Origin: Pyrrhosoma nymphula
Taxonomy: Eukaryota; Arthropoda; Insecta; Odonata; Coenagrionidae
Assembly: GCA_963573305.1 (NCBI GenBank)
Contig: OY754329.1
Coordinates: 133,907,422-133,971,421 of the forward strand
DNA length: 64,000 nt
Reading direction: 5' to 3'
Shown: in pieces, positions 1 to 12,732 of the stretch
How the letters are laid out: every line of letters starts with the position of its first letter
Position numbering within the stretch: the stretch's first letter is position 1
Notes under the pieces: model-generated
The model's input: only the letters and a program-made list of their open reading frames with translations
The model's database searches: none
What the model was told of the DNA's origin: nothing
Program-made: the position numbers and the translations under genes

Positions 1-368
1 ATACCGTATGGCTAAAAAGCGTTCAAAACAGCAGGTTTTTATGCGATTCTGTAAAAATTACTGCGGTGAGTACCAGATTGTTTTTAAAAAAATAGTTGAG
101 AAAATATACAAACTACACACAGTTTTTTGTCGAAATCTAGGTATTATAAATTCTTAATTTTTTCAGTATTCTCCTCCCTCTGGAGCGCACAGCCGTAGTC
201 TATCCCACGTAAAACAGCTTGTATTTTCAGGCAAATTGCTCAAAACGTAGTTCGGCAAGGGGTTAATATTTTGATATCATTGGAAAGATGAGAGGTTTTT
301 CTTTAAAATGAGGTGAATTTTATCAAATTATAGGTGAAGTGATTTTTCGCTCAAACTACCTTAAATTT
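1..368. repeat. Dispersed repeat, copy 1 (cut by window edge)
   Basis: This block matches 14841-15204 in direct orientation along its whole length, with small indels. Shared landmarks are GGCTAAAAAGC near the start, GGTTAATATTTTGATAT in the middle and GTGAAGTGATTTTTCGCTC near the end. It has no long ORF and no terminal inverted repeat that I can see, and its left end may lie outside the window. The family is unknown; an old non-autonomous transposon fragment is likeliest. Confidence 0.8.
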
Positions 369-1540
369 GTTTTTGTATTAACTTCCGACTTCTCTTAACT
401 TAGAGTGATATAGCAGCGTTTTTCCTGCGTATTTTTGATCAACCTCATGATCAAAATGATCATGCCGTTTGGCGTGAAGAATCACGTTATTACTTGTAGT
501 GTTCCTCCTGCAGATATCCATTAAATCCATTTGTCTATAGAACTAAACTTCGCGTCTCTTTGCATCGTCACACGTCTTTGATCATCACACAGCTCGTTTC
601 ATCTGACTTCCCTCCTCTTGGCGCTTTGAAATATTTATTATGCTTCGAAACATCGAGGAATGTCATCCTAAAAGAGTACGACATTTTTGTCATTTTAATA
701 GCTACATATTGTAACGATAAGAGAGAATCGCTCTATTTTTTAATTTAGGCAATTTTTAAAATTATAACATTAAATTTGAAGGTATTAATTAGTTAAGTGA
801 TACGTGGGTATGGGAGCGAATGGAGAAAGGCTTATAAAAAGTAACGAAGACAAACGAACATGTAGTATTCGTGGAATAGTAGAGGGATGGGAGGCTCCTG
901 TAAGAGATCAGGAGTCATAGCAGGTGGAGAGCAAGAAAGTAATTGAAGCTGAGTATATAGTAGGGTGTAATATGGGGGAGAATATAAGGCCAGTGGTAAG
1001 GATGGAAAAGGATAGGCATTTGTAACGATATGATGATAGGTAGCAAGTTTCCCGAACTGAGAGAAAAATAGTGCGAGGAAAGGGAAGTTTGATGATGAAA
1101 TGGCCGAGTGGTAATGGTCCATCAAAACTATCAGATGTCATCGATGCGAAGAATTGTTTGTCGCAGCTCCTACTACATTCTCCTCTCAGTCAAAAGATTT
1201 ATTCGTTCATAATGTTTAATTTTAATACCCTCGATAGTTACCTACCTTTTTGTTTTATATCATTGGTCTTCCTCGGAAATTCTTTCTATTTGTTGTTCCT
1301 TTCATTGTAATTTTCAGAACGTTATTATGTATCTGTGTGTCTCCTACAAGTTTGTCCCTTCTACTTCCGCAGTTTTCGTGCAGCTATTATCTTTTCTACC
1401 TGGCTCTTCGTAGGACATCTTCATGGGTAATGCTCTCCATCCATTTTTATCTTCATCATTCTTCAATAAAACTACATTCCCAATGCCTCTCAGCCATGTC
1501 TATTATTTGACACAAAAACAACTGATGTAACTTCAGGGCT
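369..1540. other. No gene recognised
   Basis: AT-rich sequence with only short ORFs on both strands, none resembling a known family. I see no splice-flanked coding exon, RNA gene or repeat. Confidence 0.6.
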
Positions 1541-1542
1541 TC

Positions 1543-2010
1543 TGGCAGGGGAGGCTCCAGACGAAAGGCTTTGGGGGGGGGGGGGCACCAGCGGCTCCTG
1601 GGGTATGGAATACCACCCAGGAAAAGGGGGGTTCGTGGGTCTCGTCCCGGAAATTTCCTAACAAACTATGTCCAAAATGGTTGTAAGTGGTTTGGAAGCA
1701 AATGAAGCATTTAAAGAAGAGCAAGTTTTTACTAAATGCATATTTCCCTTTTAGATTACCCACAAGTTTCGACTAATTCCAAAATTATTTTGATTTACAT
1801 TTGCATTTACCTTGCGGTTTTAAAAAGTTTTATTTTACATAAAATTTACTGGATTTTAAAGTAAAATAACCAAAACTTCAATAACAAAAAAACAACAAAA
1901 TAATTTAGCCTTTTAATTTATGGTGCATGTCAAAGTAATACGCCGGGTTTGGGGGGGGCAATTGTCCTCCCTGCCGCCCTCCCCCCCTTGGAGCCGCCAA
2001 TGGCTTCCAG
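1543..2010. mobile_element. Possible G-rich-terminus MITE
   Basis: The left side carries GGCTCCAGACG followed by a long G run near 1570. The right side reads, on the other strand, GGCGGCTCCAAGGGGGGG, so two similar G-rich ends face each other across an AT-rich core. The ends are imperfect and I see no convincing target-site duplication. It could instead be two unrelated G-rich patches. Confidence 0.35.
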
Positions 2011-2890
2011 ACGCGCGCTCAAACAAGCAACACTTTTCCCGCCTACTCATATCATGTGACTCAGTGTTTCCCTCGCAATCAGTTACGCGAGCCATCCTTT
2101 CCTTCAACAGTAGCGTCACCAACCGGGGAGCTGGGAAACAAACACGACGAAGAATCTGCTGATCTTTGGATTTCGGGGGCCCGCTGAGGGGAGGGTATGC
2201 GGGCGTTGGGTGAAGAGGGAAGCACCGTGATGGCCCCTGAAACTTTCGTGTCCCCCCCACCCTTGACAAGCGATCGGGGCGACCCAAGGGGTGGAGATGA
2301 CAACAAGGGAGAAGGGGCAGGCCCTGCCGATAAGCAGTCCCGGTTGAAATCTCGTAGGATCAACAAGTCTTGTGCTAGTGGAGTGGTGCCTTGTGTGACG
2401 CGCGTTGTGTAGTCTCCTGTTCCGTTGTGGGATTTCATTTGGTTTCAGGATGAGGAGTTTAATATCCCAACCAAATATTCTGAAGGTACCAGCGTGCCCA
2501 TCATCTGCTGTGGTTCGTTCAGTCAGGAGTGAAGTGAGTTGTTCACTGTGGAGTGTATGTCTCTCTGTTACGTCGATGTTTTTTCCTCGAGGCAGTTTCC
2601 CCGCGAGTGCTTGTTGTGTACACTGCGTGTTCACTGTCCCTCTCATACAATGTACACATTCTTGCTCTTTCATTCACGAAAGGTGTAAGTGATTCTAGTG
2701 ATATTATCTATTTAGTCTTGAGTGGACAGGGAAATCATGCCAACGTTACGTGAAGAGGAGCGGTAGCTGAAAGTTGATTGACTTATTTTCACGCGAACGG
2801 CTGTGACGTTTTATTGCGTATACATGCGATAGGGGTTCAATTAAGAATCTGACTAACGCTTTAAACCTCTATTATGACATCTTATTCTTC
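2011..2890. other. GC-rich stretch with unassigned ORFs
   Basis: Overlapping open frames on both strands, the longest a 185-codon minus-strand frame at 2116-2673, come from a locally GC-rich sequence. None shows a recognisable domain, catalytic motif or splice context. The stretch adjoins a mariner remnant and may be transposon-derived leader sequence. I assign no function. Confidence 0.35.
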
Positions 2891-2899
2891 GATAATTTT

Positions 2900-3330
2900 T
2901 CAATGTTCAATGTAGTCCCCTCTTGAGTGCTATGGCCTTGTTTCCAACGCCTCTGCCATTTTTCAGAGACCGTCGTGAAACATCTTTTGATGGACGCTTG
3001 AGAACCGCCTCTAAAGCATTAACCGCTGGAATTTCAGTATTAAGACGCCGTTTCTTCTGCCTTCTTATGGCTGTGGGATACAGAAGAAAGTCACACAGTG
3101 CGAGGTCTCGGGCTGTATGGGGGGTGGGTTACGGTTGCGATGTTTTTTTGTGAACTCAATGACGGCAGTAGCGAGGTGGGGCCCCGCGTTATCATGATGC
3201 AGCTTCCAAATTCCTTTCAATGCAGGACGCTATTTAGGGATATAGTCCTTCAACAATTGCGTCAAAACGGTCAGTTAATACGCCGCGGTGATCGTATAGC
3301 CCTTAGTCACCGTATAGGTGTACACTATAC
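2900..3330 (-). pseudogene. mariner (IS630/Tc1/mariner) transposase remnant
   Basis: Read on the minus strand, this encodes the C-terminal half of a mariner-type transposase, the cut-and-paste enzyme of TA-inserting DNA transposons. The catalytic block LHHDNAGPH is visible at about 3202-3176, preceded by RPALKGIWK and followed by an AVIEFTKKHR segment. After a frame change comes the C-terminal pattern of RRQKKRRLNTE, then NALEAVLKRPSKDVSR. Breaks include an in-frame stop just before RPALKG, a stop within the block after the catalytic motif, and at least one frameshift. The N-terminal helix-turn-helix half was not found on the 3' side (3330-3640), and terminal repeats are not evident. It is an old, inactive copy. 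The family call rests on the HHDNA motif and the spacing of the tail, which I regard as secure; the subfamily is unknown. Confidence 0.75.
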
Positions 3331-4289
3331 CTTTGTAATCTTAGAAGGTAATGGCCATCGCTGACTTGGCCGCAAATTTTAGAGAAAATTGAACGCACAT
3401 TTCGTCACGTTTCTCACAAGGAACTACTGCCGCGTCGGCTATGAAACTAAGGAGTGTAATACCTGTGGCAATACCATCTTGCTACGTACTTACACATTCT
3501 ACCGAGAGAGCGGGAGCGATATACTTGTTGCCGCGCGCGCGCGCGGCAGTCCGAGTCTGTATTGAACCCCCCTCGAATTACTTCTGCCAAGCGTTACCGT
3601 TTCGTTCTCCCACTTTATTTTCTCGGTAATGTCCTCAATGTTTAAAAAAAATTGGAAATAAGTTCAAGTAGGTGTAAATATTTACGGCAACATATTATGC
3701 ATCCAGTGAGTTTTAGCTTATGTTGCTGCTGTTCCACATTGCTTTTTTCACTGCCTACTATGTCTTCAGGAAGCGTAAATATTTACGATCGTTTTGGGGA
3801 AATGCACCTATTGAGTCGTTCTTAGCGCTGTTGGTGTTATCCATAGGTAGGTTATCTTACTCGGCTATATCTGATTTCTGTGGGTTTCTTTTTTTAGATA
3901 CTTATTACATTGGTAATTGGCTAGCTGTTTCCCTTAATCGCGCTAGTAATCACTTATTGTGTAGTCTGACTCGTATGAGGCAGTACAAATCTGAAAATGA
4001 TATTCAAGCTGACAGCATTTCCTCTACAACGAAGATGAATGATGAGTTAGTAGTTTTCCTCATGTTAATTTCATTTCACAACTAGTTTCGAAATATAGGT
4101 CGTATACCTAATTTTATTCCAGTGCTAGTTTCGATGCGCAACTATCGCTAACATTTTGGGATATTTTTAGTGGAAAGTGTTGTTTAATTCAGTTGCAGTT
4201 GGAAAGTAGTTACTATTGTGACTACTTGCTTTGCAACGCTTCGTGGAACGCTGATGTTTATTAGGAATGCATCGCTATACTGTCTCTCT
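3331..4289. other. No gene recognised; contains a 20-bp CG palindrome
   Basis: Unique-looking sequence. At 3529-3548 there is a perfect palindrome built of alternating CG dinucleotides. A 121-codon plus-strand frame at 3720-4085 has no recognisable domain and no splice or initiation context that I trust. Confidence 0.5.
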
Positions 4290-5060
4290 TGCTCGACCTC
4301 TCTAAGCTCTTTGGATCCGCCTGCTGTGGTTATTGCCGTGATGGGAAGTTGTTTGTCATGAAATTGGATGGAGCGCGACGCGAGATCTCGCCTCATTTCC
4401 GTGCGATCGCTTGGAATCCGAACGGCAGCCGGCCAAGCCACCCGCTATCCCTCGCCCGCATAGCCCATCACATCGCCCGGAGCGTGACGCTGCTTTGCTC
4501 GTTCTCTATTTAATGTCTGAAGAGTGAGTCATCGCCCGACGACTGTCTTTTGTTTTGCAACCGAGTCACTATCTGTGCAGATTGATAGTTGAAGTCGTTC
4601 CGAGGACGTGTCGGGAGGTAAAGCGATAAAGCCTTGTGATTTCGCCCGCCCTTGTGTGTTTCTGGAATTCATGGGAAGTAGGGAGAGGAAGGAAGGGAGG
4701 CTGACCGCGCGATCAAGCTTTTACGAATCGGGAGGGTTACTGCGTTGGGTCGAGGCCTATGTTCCCTTCGTGATAGCTCGTGGTCTCTCTCCTCCCTCTC
4801 CCTGTGTTCGGTGGCAGTAAATCATCGGGGCTCATCCGAAAGTGGAGGAGAGGGTCTGCTTGCTTCGTCCGTTATTACACACCACTCTCGCGTTTCGATG
4901 CCGAATCGCAGCAATTACGCCCGGGAAGGGTCCGTGAATCATTCCGTTGCAGTTGTTACGGATGTAATTGTGGACTGGTAATGGCGGGCGATTTCGCGGC
5001 TGCTTCAGTGGCGCGTGCGAGCTTCCTTTTTTTAAATCGGGTTTTTATCGAAAGGAGAGG
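4290..5060. promoter_or_regulatory. CpG-rich island, candidate promoter or 5' exon region
   Basis: GC content and CpG density rise here relative to both flanks. The island contains splice-donor-like strings: GTGAGT near 4526 and GGGAGGTAAAG near 4613. No TATA box or known coding exon is visible. It lies some 13 kb upstream of the first recognised shep exon, on the side where alternative first exons would be expected. The promoter role is inferred from composition and position only. Confidence 0.3.
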
Positions 5061-8000
5061 GAGTAAGATAAGAAGTCCGATGGTGATTTTAGATTAAAGG
5101 GAGGGAATAGCTAATTACGAAAAGGCTCGAATCCAATTATTTGGATGAATCGATTCAGGTGACAACCATCATGGCTTTTTTTATACTTCCGGTACTGCCT
5201 GTGCGTAGCGCGAAAGTTACTCCATGGACGACTCTCATGTTTTGTTAAGGGCGGGTTTAGGATAGACATTTTCTGACGTAACGTTAAAGGGTGGTCGTTA
5301 AGAAGGCGGATAGTTTTAAAATTGACGGAAGTAGAAACACCAATTATTTACCGTTTTTTTACAGCGGAGTTGTAAGCAGTTGCGAAGTGAGTTTAATTTT
5401 ATATTTAAAAAACATAGTATAAAGAACCCGCTAATAATACTGACAAATAATGCTTCAATTAGGTTGATTATGTGTCGTTGCAATGTAATGTGGACAATCT
5501 GGAAATTAAATTTTGTGAATATTGAAAAACATTCTCTCCTCTAATTGGCTGCCGGTAACGTAGCTAGACTGAAAAGTTTAGGTTTCGAAAAGGTTCGCTT
5601 ATTGTCCGTTTTCGACTCCGTCAACGTCCGGCCATCGTAATAGGTTCCGCTACATAAAAATAAACTAGCTCCGCGAACGCCTCCGTCCGGCTCCTTCACC
5701 TCAGAAAACGTCGTAATCCCGGCTTATCCCGTAATTACTTACAACGGCATTGCACATCGAGAACGCGTATGTGTCGTGTTCATGAGAGGAAATGTACGGC
5801 GACGCCCTTTCATCGCTTGAAAATATAATGGCTATTATTCTCGAAAAGATATTTCGTATCGACCACCTCCACGTGTAAATTATCATAGCTTATTAATCAG
5901 AAAGCAGAGGAAAAGTACCTACGGAATTTGCATTTAATAAAGGCTTCGTCATGGGGATTAATAATGGTGGAATACTTGGTTCCAAGGTCATACACATTAC
6001 CATTTATGAACCGAGTGAATATGCGTAGATGATTTATTTCCATGTTGTGATGGTCATTTATGGAGTGCAGCATATTAACTTTAAAAGCATGTGCCGAGTG
6101 AAGAATCTGAGTATAGCCTTCATATCATTAATTACATATTTTTATTATTTTGTGGTGTTGTGAGTAGATCATCGATTAGTTTCAATTAACGGCTAAATAT
6201 TAGCTTGACAGTACCCGAAGTTTATGATCCAATTAAAGCCTTAACAACTTCGAAGTAGTATTACCCTTAAACCCACTCGAAGAAGACAATCTTGAACTGA
6301 AGGCCTGTGTGGAGTGCTAAATATTTCATGTGAAATGGCATTGTTTGCCCGTTAAAGGTTTGCCAAGATAATGAGAGAAGAGTGGTTAGTCACTCTTAAA
6401 AGTTAAAGATAAGAGCTTCCGTACACCAGTTGATCCGAGGGACCCGTTGATGCCAGTGATGACTAATTTCCTTACTGGAACGGTCCTTAAGCTTGGAAGT
6501 GTCTTGTTAGGGAAGGGTGAAGAACTTGACTCATTGCCAGACTTTGGGAATGATGCTTACGGCCTATAGTAGTTCGTGATATTGTCGTCAAGCACTGCCT
6601 ATCAATCCTTTTGTGATCTTTTTAATTTTTGGATTCGAGATAAAAATTTTAATTAACTTGTCAGTAGCTCAGTTACTTCAGGCTTCACTTCGTGGAAGTT
6701 GTGTATATATCCATACCATTAAAATAGTGATAACTATTTTATATAGCAAATACTACATAGTGTAACCTTTTCGGCACCTCTCGTCAAGCATGTCCTAATT
6801 CGCTGAATGATTCTTTAAGATAAGTTGTCTCTGCAGGAAACACTTGCAATCATGGCCCGCTCCAACGAAATATATTTTCCAGTAAATTTGGCTCCATCGT
6901 TCTCTACGTCCTGATTAATGGAATCTGACGTCCCGTTTCTGGGAATTAAGATCACGAGAATCGACGTCATTCCATTTCGTTTTTTTTAAAGCCGAAATTC
7001 ATTTTGGAATTTTCGATAACATTTCAGATTCTCGGGTGATCAAACCATGCGGGCCAGGTACATATAGTAAATTACAGATAAAGATGAAATAATCCCCGAA
7101 ATCTTATATTTACGAAATCTCCTGGGAATAGATGTTTTTGAGGAGTCTCTCATAATAGACCCCGTGGCTGTTTCGCTCGTCTGGAGAGAGAATTAAATTG
7201 CTGAATAGCGAGTATGGTGCCGCTGACCAATCCTCTTGACTTGATTTTCGACGAACTTAATTGACGTCAGGCTCAGAGGTGTTAGGCGTTCCGGCTATCT
7301 CAGCTTGAAAAGGTAAAATTGTAAAGCGGTAATATTTTTGTACACGTACTGATTTCGTAAAAAAAATGAAAAACTCGTTCCTAAGTAGAGAGATATTTAA
7401 AAAAAAATAAGAAATCTCATGTGCATCATCCAAAGAGTGTCGATCAAACCAAGAGTTCCAGGATGTCGGTGTCACTCGTACTCATCGCTGGATAATTCTC
7501 CGACAGTTGCTTGGCTCTCCTCCATTACCATCATGCAATGCGTAAAACTTCCTTTGCTCTCGGATGTTAGAGAAAAACCTACGAAGGCTGACGAAGTAAT
7601 TCACATCTTCTCGCACTCGTTTATTTTATAAATTTCTCATCGTGCTACTACATCGTTGGTTCAGTGCTGCTTTTATACCCAACCTCCCCATCTTTCCCTG
7701 GTCCAATACGAGATGTCTTCTCCTCTGTTAGTGCTTCTATAAGACCCGGAGTGAATCACTTATTCCCAGTTTATTAACCTTCGCTCAAGGTGGTGCGTAT
7801 ACATTCGATTCTCAGACGTCATAAACTCACAAATTCACCGCAAGGGATTCCTGTTTTTTACCCTATTCCATGTTTTATAGGTATTCCTCAAACATTCGAA
7901 TCTACTTGATGTACGTACCATGTACAGCGTCTCCAATTTCATTGCCGTATGGAAAAATGGTGTGTCTAGAGATGCTAACGAAATTAATTAAAGAAATCGC

Positions 8001-9436
8001 AACTGCATACGTAGTTTTTGTTATTTTTTCCCGTAATGCAAAGAACGGCGTGCTTTAAAGGTGGAGGGTGGTGCATCAACACTCATCGCTTTATGTCAAT
8101 GCCTCTTTTAGGTTTTATTGTCAATGTTCTTGAGAAGGGCTCCTTCTCGAGTTGTGTCATTTATTCAAGTAGCATTCCTGGTAGTGTAGCGAACGATATG
8201 AGGAGATTTGTTCTTGCCCTCTTCTGCTAAATCAAGTCCCTTCCTCGCTTTATAAGTGAAAAGGTATATTGGACGCATGGATGCTTCAATGCGCTTCTTC
8301 CTATTTTAGGCGTATTCCATAAGCATTCATGTAATCAAAGTTGCACTTTTTGTGAGAGTCTTTGAGTGTAGGAACTAAAACTATTTTCTCGTATTCCTCA
8401 TACCGTCATGAGTTCGTGAGGTCTAAATCCGCGAACAGGTTAGCTTGGCTAATCTTTCGGATGTGATGTATTACTAAATGTATCCCTTTGGATTTTGTAC
8501 TCGTTTAAATGCTTTATCGATATGGGCTCTTTTTATTACGAATTTTGCGGCCGCTTTATGTCTAGCAGACTATCAACATTTTTCATGTTATTCCCCATAG
8601 TAGTATCAGTTTCTGAGTCTTCACGTGATAGAGAAGTACAAGGTTGGTAATGGTACGCTTATTTTTCCCATTGTGATTCCAGCTGGCTATTGAATATTCA
8701 CGCCTTCATCGCGGTATTCGTAATTGTTTCGCCGGCTTAATTGGTTTTCCGGATTTAAGGAAATCAGAGCAGAACGATATCTTGCGTTTGCAATTAACCC
8801 ACTGGCGGTTTTTTTCCTTTTATTTTGCCATATTGGTAGACGCTTGACGTGGGTTTGTGCTTCATAATGTCATAGCATTCCTTTTGAACCGCTTCGCTTG
8901 CACGAGAAATTCTCTTGGCTGTGTTTGAAGAGTGAAGGAAGCGAGGGAGAGAGTAGGTACGCTTGATTCGTTGGGGACTGGTTGGAGGCTACGTTAGCGT
9001 TGCGTCACTTGACTGCGACCTTTCCTTGGTGTTCATTGATATGACCATGGGAAAGGATCTCTCGATGTGAGACAAAGCGTTCGTTTATTCTTGGTGTGTG
9101 TGTCAGCCACACGGCGCTGTCTGTACTCCGGCCTTACGGAATGATAAAAAGTTTTCCATTGATGTTTTTTCGTTTTTCATGATTGGTTATAAAGTGCCTT
9201 GTCTCGAGTGATATCATTGCGTTGAAATTATACGCAAAGTAAACATTTTCTGTCATAAGTTTAAGAAAATATCGGTTTCTTTTCAAATAAATCTTGGAAA
9301 TTTATATTTTTTGCAGAAGTACCTTTGCACAGCATCATTTAAATCTGCCAAAGAAAATGTGACAATATGTAGTCATTATGTACCAATTCCTCAAAGTTAT
9401 GTTTAACATAACGAAATCATGTTCCGCTTAATGTTT

Positions 9437-9473
9437 CGTTGTAATTAAGAACCCCCTTGTTCTTAATACAACG
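9437..9473. repeat. Short inverted repeat (hairpin)
   Basis: CGTTGTAATTAAGAAC is followed by a C/T-rich loop and GTTCTTAATACAACG, giving about 15 paired bases with one bulged A. Weaker pairing may extend on both sides (CGCTTAA near 9425 with TTTAGCG near 9480). It is too short for a standard miRNA precursor. No function assigned. Confidence 0.6.
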
Positions 9474-10527
9474 TTTAGCGTAAGACCTAAAATAGTAAAT
9501 TCTTAATTGGGTGTCTCCATACAATATCTCTCTGATCAAGGTCAAAGTTATTTTTGGTTTCAGTGATTGATTTTTAGCGTCCACTCTTATTTTCACCTGA
9601 AGATTTCACTTGCTCATCCATTTTGGACCCTGATTGGTCATTATTTTTGCCTGGACGCTTAAGTCTTCGTCAATGCTAGAGCTTGACAATGCTTCTTTGT
9701 AACTTACTTCGTCGCCAACATCCGACCTCCGAGATGCATGTGCTATTTCGGTCACATGACTACGTCAAGAGCATTTGCACTTTCGGAATGCTTGGGAGCG
9801 GATGCAAGGCCGTTGCAGCGGAGAACGTCGCTAACTTCGGATGGCACGTGTCGGGTGCTTTGTTATAGTCCGCACGTGCGAAGCCAGCTGCCAGCATTTC
9901 CGTATTGTTTTTTTTTGTTCTTTGAAGAAAGGGTTTGAAGGCGAAATTTACGTGCTCGTGGTGTCCTTGCTGCATGGTCCTTGCTGTCGAAGATCTCTCT
10001 AGCAAATGAGTCCTACGCGTCACCTCGTCGAGTGCGTGCATGGTTAGCTTTGGCAACCAATCTTGTTGCCGTGGCGAGCTTGCGCATCTTGTGATTGAAA
10101 ATCCTGTCAGATAGCCGTTATTTTGTATGCACGAATGCGGGAATCGTGAGGTACGTATGTATAAGAAAATTAACGTCACGTTAATGATCGATTACGCTAC
10201 TTCATTCTGCGAAGAATAGGTATCATTATACTGCGCTATCATTGTTATTTCAATATCTGCCCTAAAATGAATACTAGTAGTATTTTCATACTGATGACTT
10301 AGGAACAAGGTACGATTTTCTGCGGCCCTAGAAAACCTATGTACCTTTGGGCTTCTTTTTACTCTTTGCAGGCGTAATTTGCAAAAGAAATGAGTACTAG
10401 TTTTATTGCTATGCCTTGAGATGCTTCCATATTTGCTTTTCTAACTTATGTCAAGGATTATCTAACTGCGCATTCAATCTTCCGGGATGCCTAGGAAAAC
10501 AATCAATAGGTGCATGCAGGCATAGGA

Positions 10528-10601
10528 TTATGGTTCACCATGATGGTTCACTATTATGGATTCACATGGATGGTTCACATGGATGGTTCATTATGGTTCA
10601 C
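10528..10601. repeat. Imperfect ATGGTTCAC tandem repeat
   Basis: The string ATGGTTCA recurs several times at variable spacing (TATGGTTCACCATGATGGTTC and onward), forming a short low-complexity tract. No coding context. Confidence 0.7.
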
Positions 10602-11459
10602 TGCTCTCACAACGAGAAAGTCGTTGTCCTTGAGTTACCGGATTCCAAAGTAACGGCCTAAATCTTTTTCCCCAATCACAATGATCTCTGGAGTTGAATA
10701 TTGAAGCTAAATGTCGTTACGTCTTGGATTTACTTTTGCCTGAAATGGTACAATTAGTGACAGAATTGATAAGAAGCTGTATCTAAAAATCATTTATCTT
10801 AGATGAAGAAAGCTGCCGTTGAGCAAGAAAATTTATGATGTGGAAAATAATTTTACTAATATATTTCTTGTCATCAATGCATCTCTATGAGAGAGTGATA
10901 AACTTTTACTTTGATATTTACCTTAATATTGTCCAATAATTAAAATCAGTTTTTGATGGAGCGGTACAACTGTTACTATTCCGTAATTGAAGTGTCTTCA
11001 CTCTACTCCGCGACATAAACATCCGATTCTCTTGCACCTATTCTAATTTGTTCGGCCTCCTCGCCAATTTTCGCCAGTCTACCTTGATATATAATACAAC
11101 CTCCTCTCACTCGGAGAGTTGATTCACTTTTCTTTCTTGTAATTTACCTTCTACCCCTATCTTCTTGAAATTGGCCGTGTGTACAAAAGCATTCCTCTTA
11201 TGTTCCAGGTTACTTCCTGGCAGTGCTCTCAGTACAGCCAAGGCGACTCGTGTTCTCATTCCTATTCTTGACCCAGTAGACGTTTCTTTGGTAAAAATTT
11301 ACAGTTTGCTCGAACTTAGATGAAGCGTCAATTGATCGTTTCACGCCCCCCTAGAAGCTGTTTTGAGCTTTCTTAACTCTTCGTTTATGTGCATGTTCAT
11401 TTACGTATCACTCTCCCAGTTGCCGGTTGGACTGCGCACTGTTCTCCTGACTGCTTATT

Positions 11460-11605
11460 GGCCTGCGCCTAGCGCCAGGGTGAGCGTGCGAGGTTCTGAT
11501 TTGTTCTGGGACGAGTTCTGCATGCCTGGTGTGGAATCACCCCGTGCCACACCCGAGTGGTAGCTTGCACGGTACTTCGTAGATGTAGATGTTTACTCGA
11601 GGAGA
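11460..11605 (+). mobile_element. Probable SINE/LINE 3' tail ending in (GTAGAT)n
   Basis: A locally GC-rich stretch ends with GGTAGCTTGCACGG followed by CTTCGTAGATGTAGATG. A GC-rich body closing on a short hexamer array is the usual architecture of a non-LTR retroposon tail. I see no ORF and no target-site duplication, so the family is unassigned. Confidence 0.35.
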
Positions 11606-12732
11606 ATTCTGAACCCCAATCACGCTTCCTGAAGTCTTCCGTTGGAAGTAAACGGAGAGTTCCTTCTAGCTTCGCTATTGCTTTGTTCTTCGTCCACCCT
11701 CACCCCACTGTGAACGCTACTTAAAAAGTAAACGAATCGACGATTTATGGTTTCGTTTACGTTTCATTTACACTGCCACTCGGAGAATACAATGTGCCTA
11801 ACTTTAGGGTGATATCTTCTTTGAGAAGTTATGTCCGTCAAAAGACCATGTACGGCTACACGTCTACAATTTGACCAATGTTTAGGAGTTAGTGTCATCT
11901 CGCACTTTCATTTCTGTATATTGTATAACTTGCCATTTAACGACATAAGACAGCGTCCCCTCCGGAATTTGTGACAGCATTTGTCTAGTTGCATAGGTAT
12001 GTATATTGTTTCAGATGGGCGGAGAGATGAGGATAATTTGACTCTAACCCTATCTCTTCTTAAATTTTAACATACTTACATTATTTCAAAATTCTTCGGC
12101 ATTTTATAAATAATTTCATTGAATACCTAATCAATTCCCACTGTAGACAATTTTAAATTTCAATGGGGATGTTTTCTTGGCACGTAATTTACCAGAACTC
12201 GTCCAATACCACGTCGCAATCTCTATTTAGAGTTCGTCCAAGATGATAGCGCAGTTGACAGAAATTCAGCCAATCAGTAATCACGTCCAGTGCCGTTTGG
12301 GGAAGGATATCACATGACCGAATAATCCATGATGGTGGCCTTTTTGAAAGCATGGGATCGTGAAAAAATTGTCTACTTTTCATTTCTTTCAGAGCCAAAT
12401 CAGTTTCTTTCAACTGTGCTGTTATCTTGGGCGGACTCAATATTTAAAATTGATGGGAGGACTAAGTTGGGAGCCACCTGAGATTCATGGACTACACGCT
12501 AGGCTGAGATTACTTGAAAATTTCAGATCAAGCAAGTTTCAGTATGGTACGGAGGATATTTTTGACCCCGAACTTGTAAAACGGAACGGACTCAAGCGAC
12601 AAAATAAGAGAGATACCCTGCCGAACTGATAGGCACAGGAATTCCTTCTTCCCTAGAGACAAATACTAAGTGATCCACTGAGAAACTTCGTTCGCATGGA
12701 GTACATTTTCTTTCTCTGACGAAATATCTCGA

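Larger units (their letters stand above)
5061..12732. other. Long gene-free stretch, CpG not depleted
   Basis: I see no coding exon, transposase or RNA gene. Small structures inside are a hairpin at 9437-9473, a short ATGGTTCAC repeat at 10528-10601 and a probable retroposon tail near 11460-11600. CpG is frequent throughout, in contrast to the sequence beyond about 16.7 kb. The stretch could hold distant 5' UTR exons of the plus-strand gene, which cannot be recognised without transcripts. Confidence 0.5.

Noticed and set aside
2116..2673. 185-codon minus-strand ORF
   Set aside because: It lies in GC-rich sequence with overlapping ORFs on both strands; no domain, no start or splice context, no homology I recognise.
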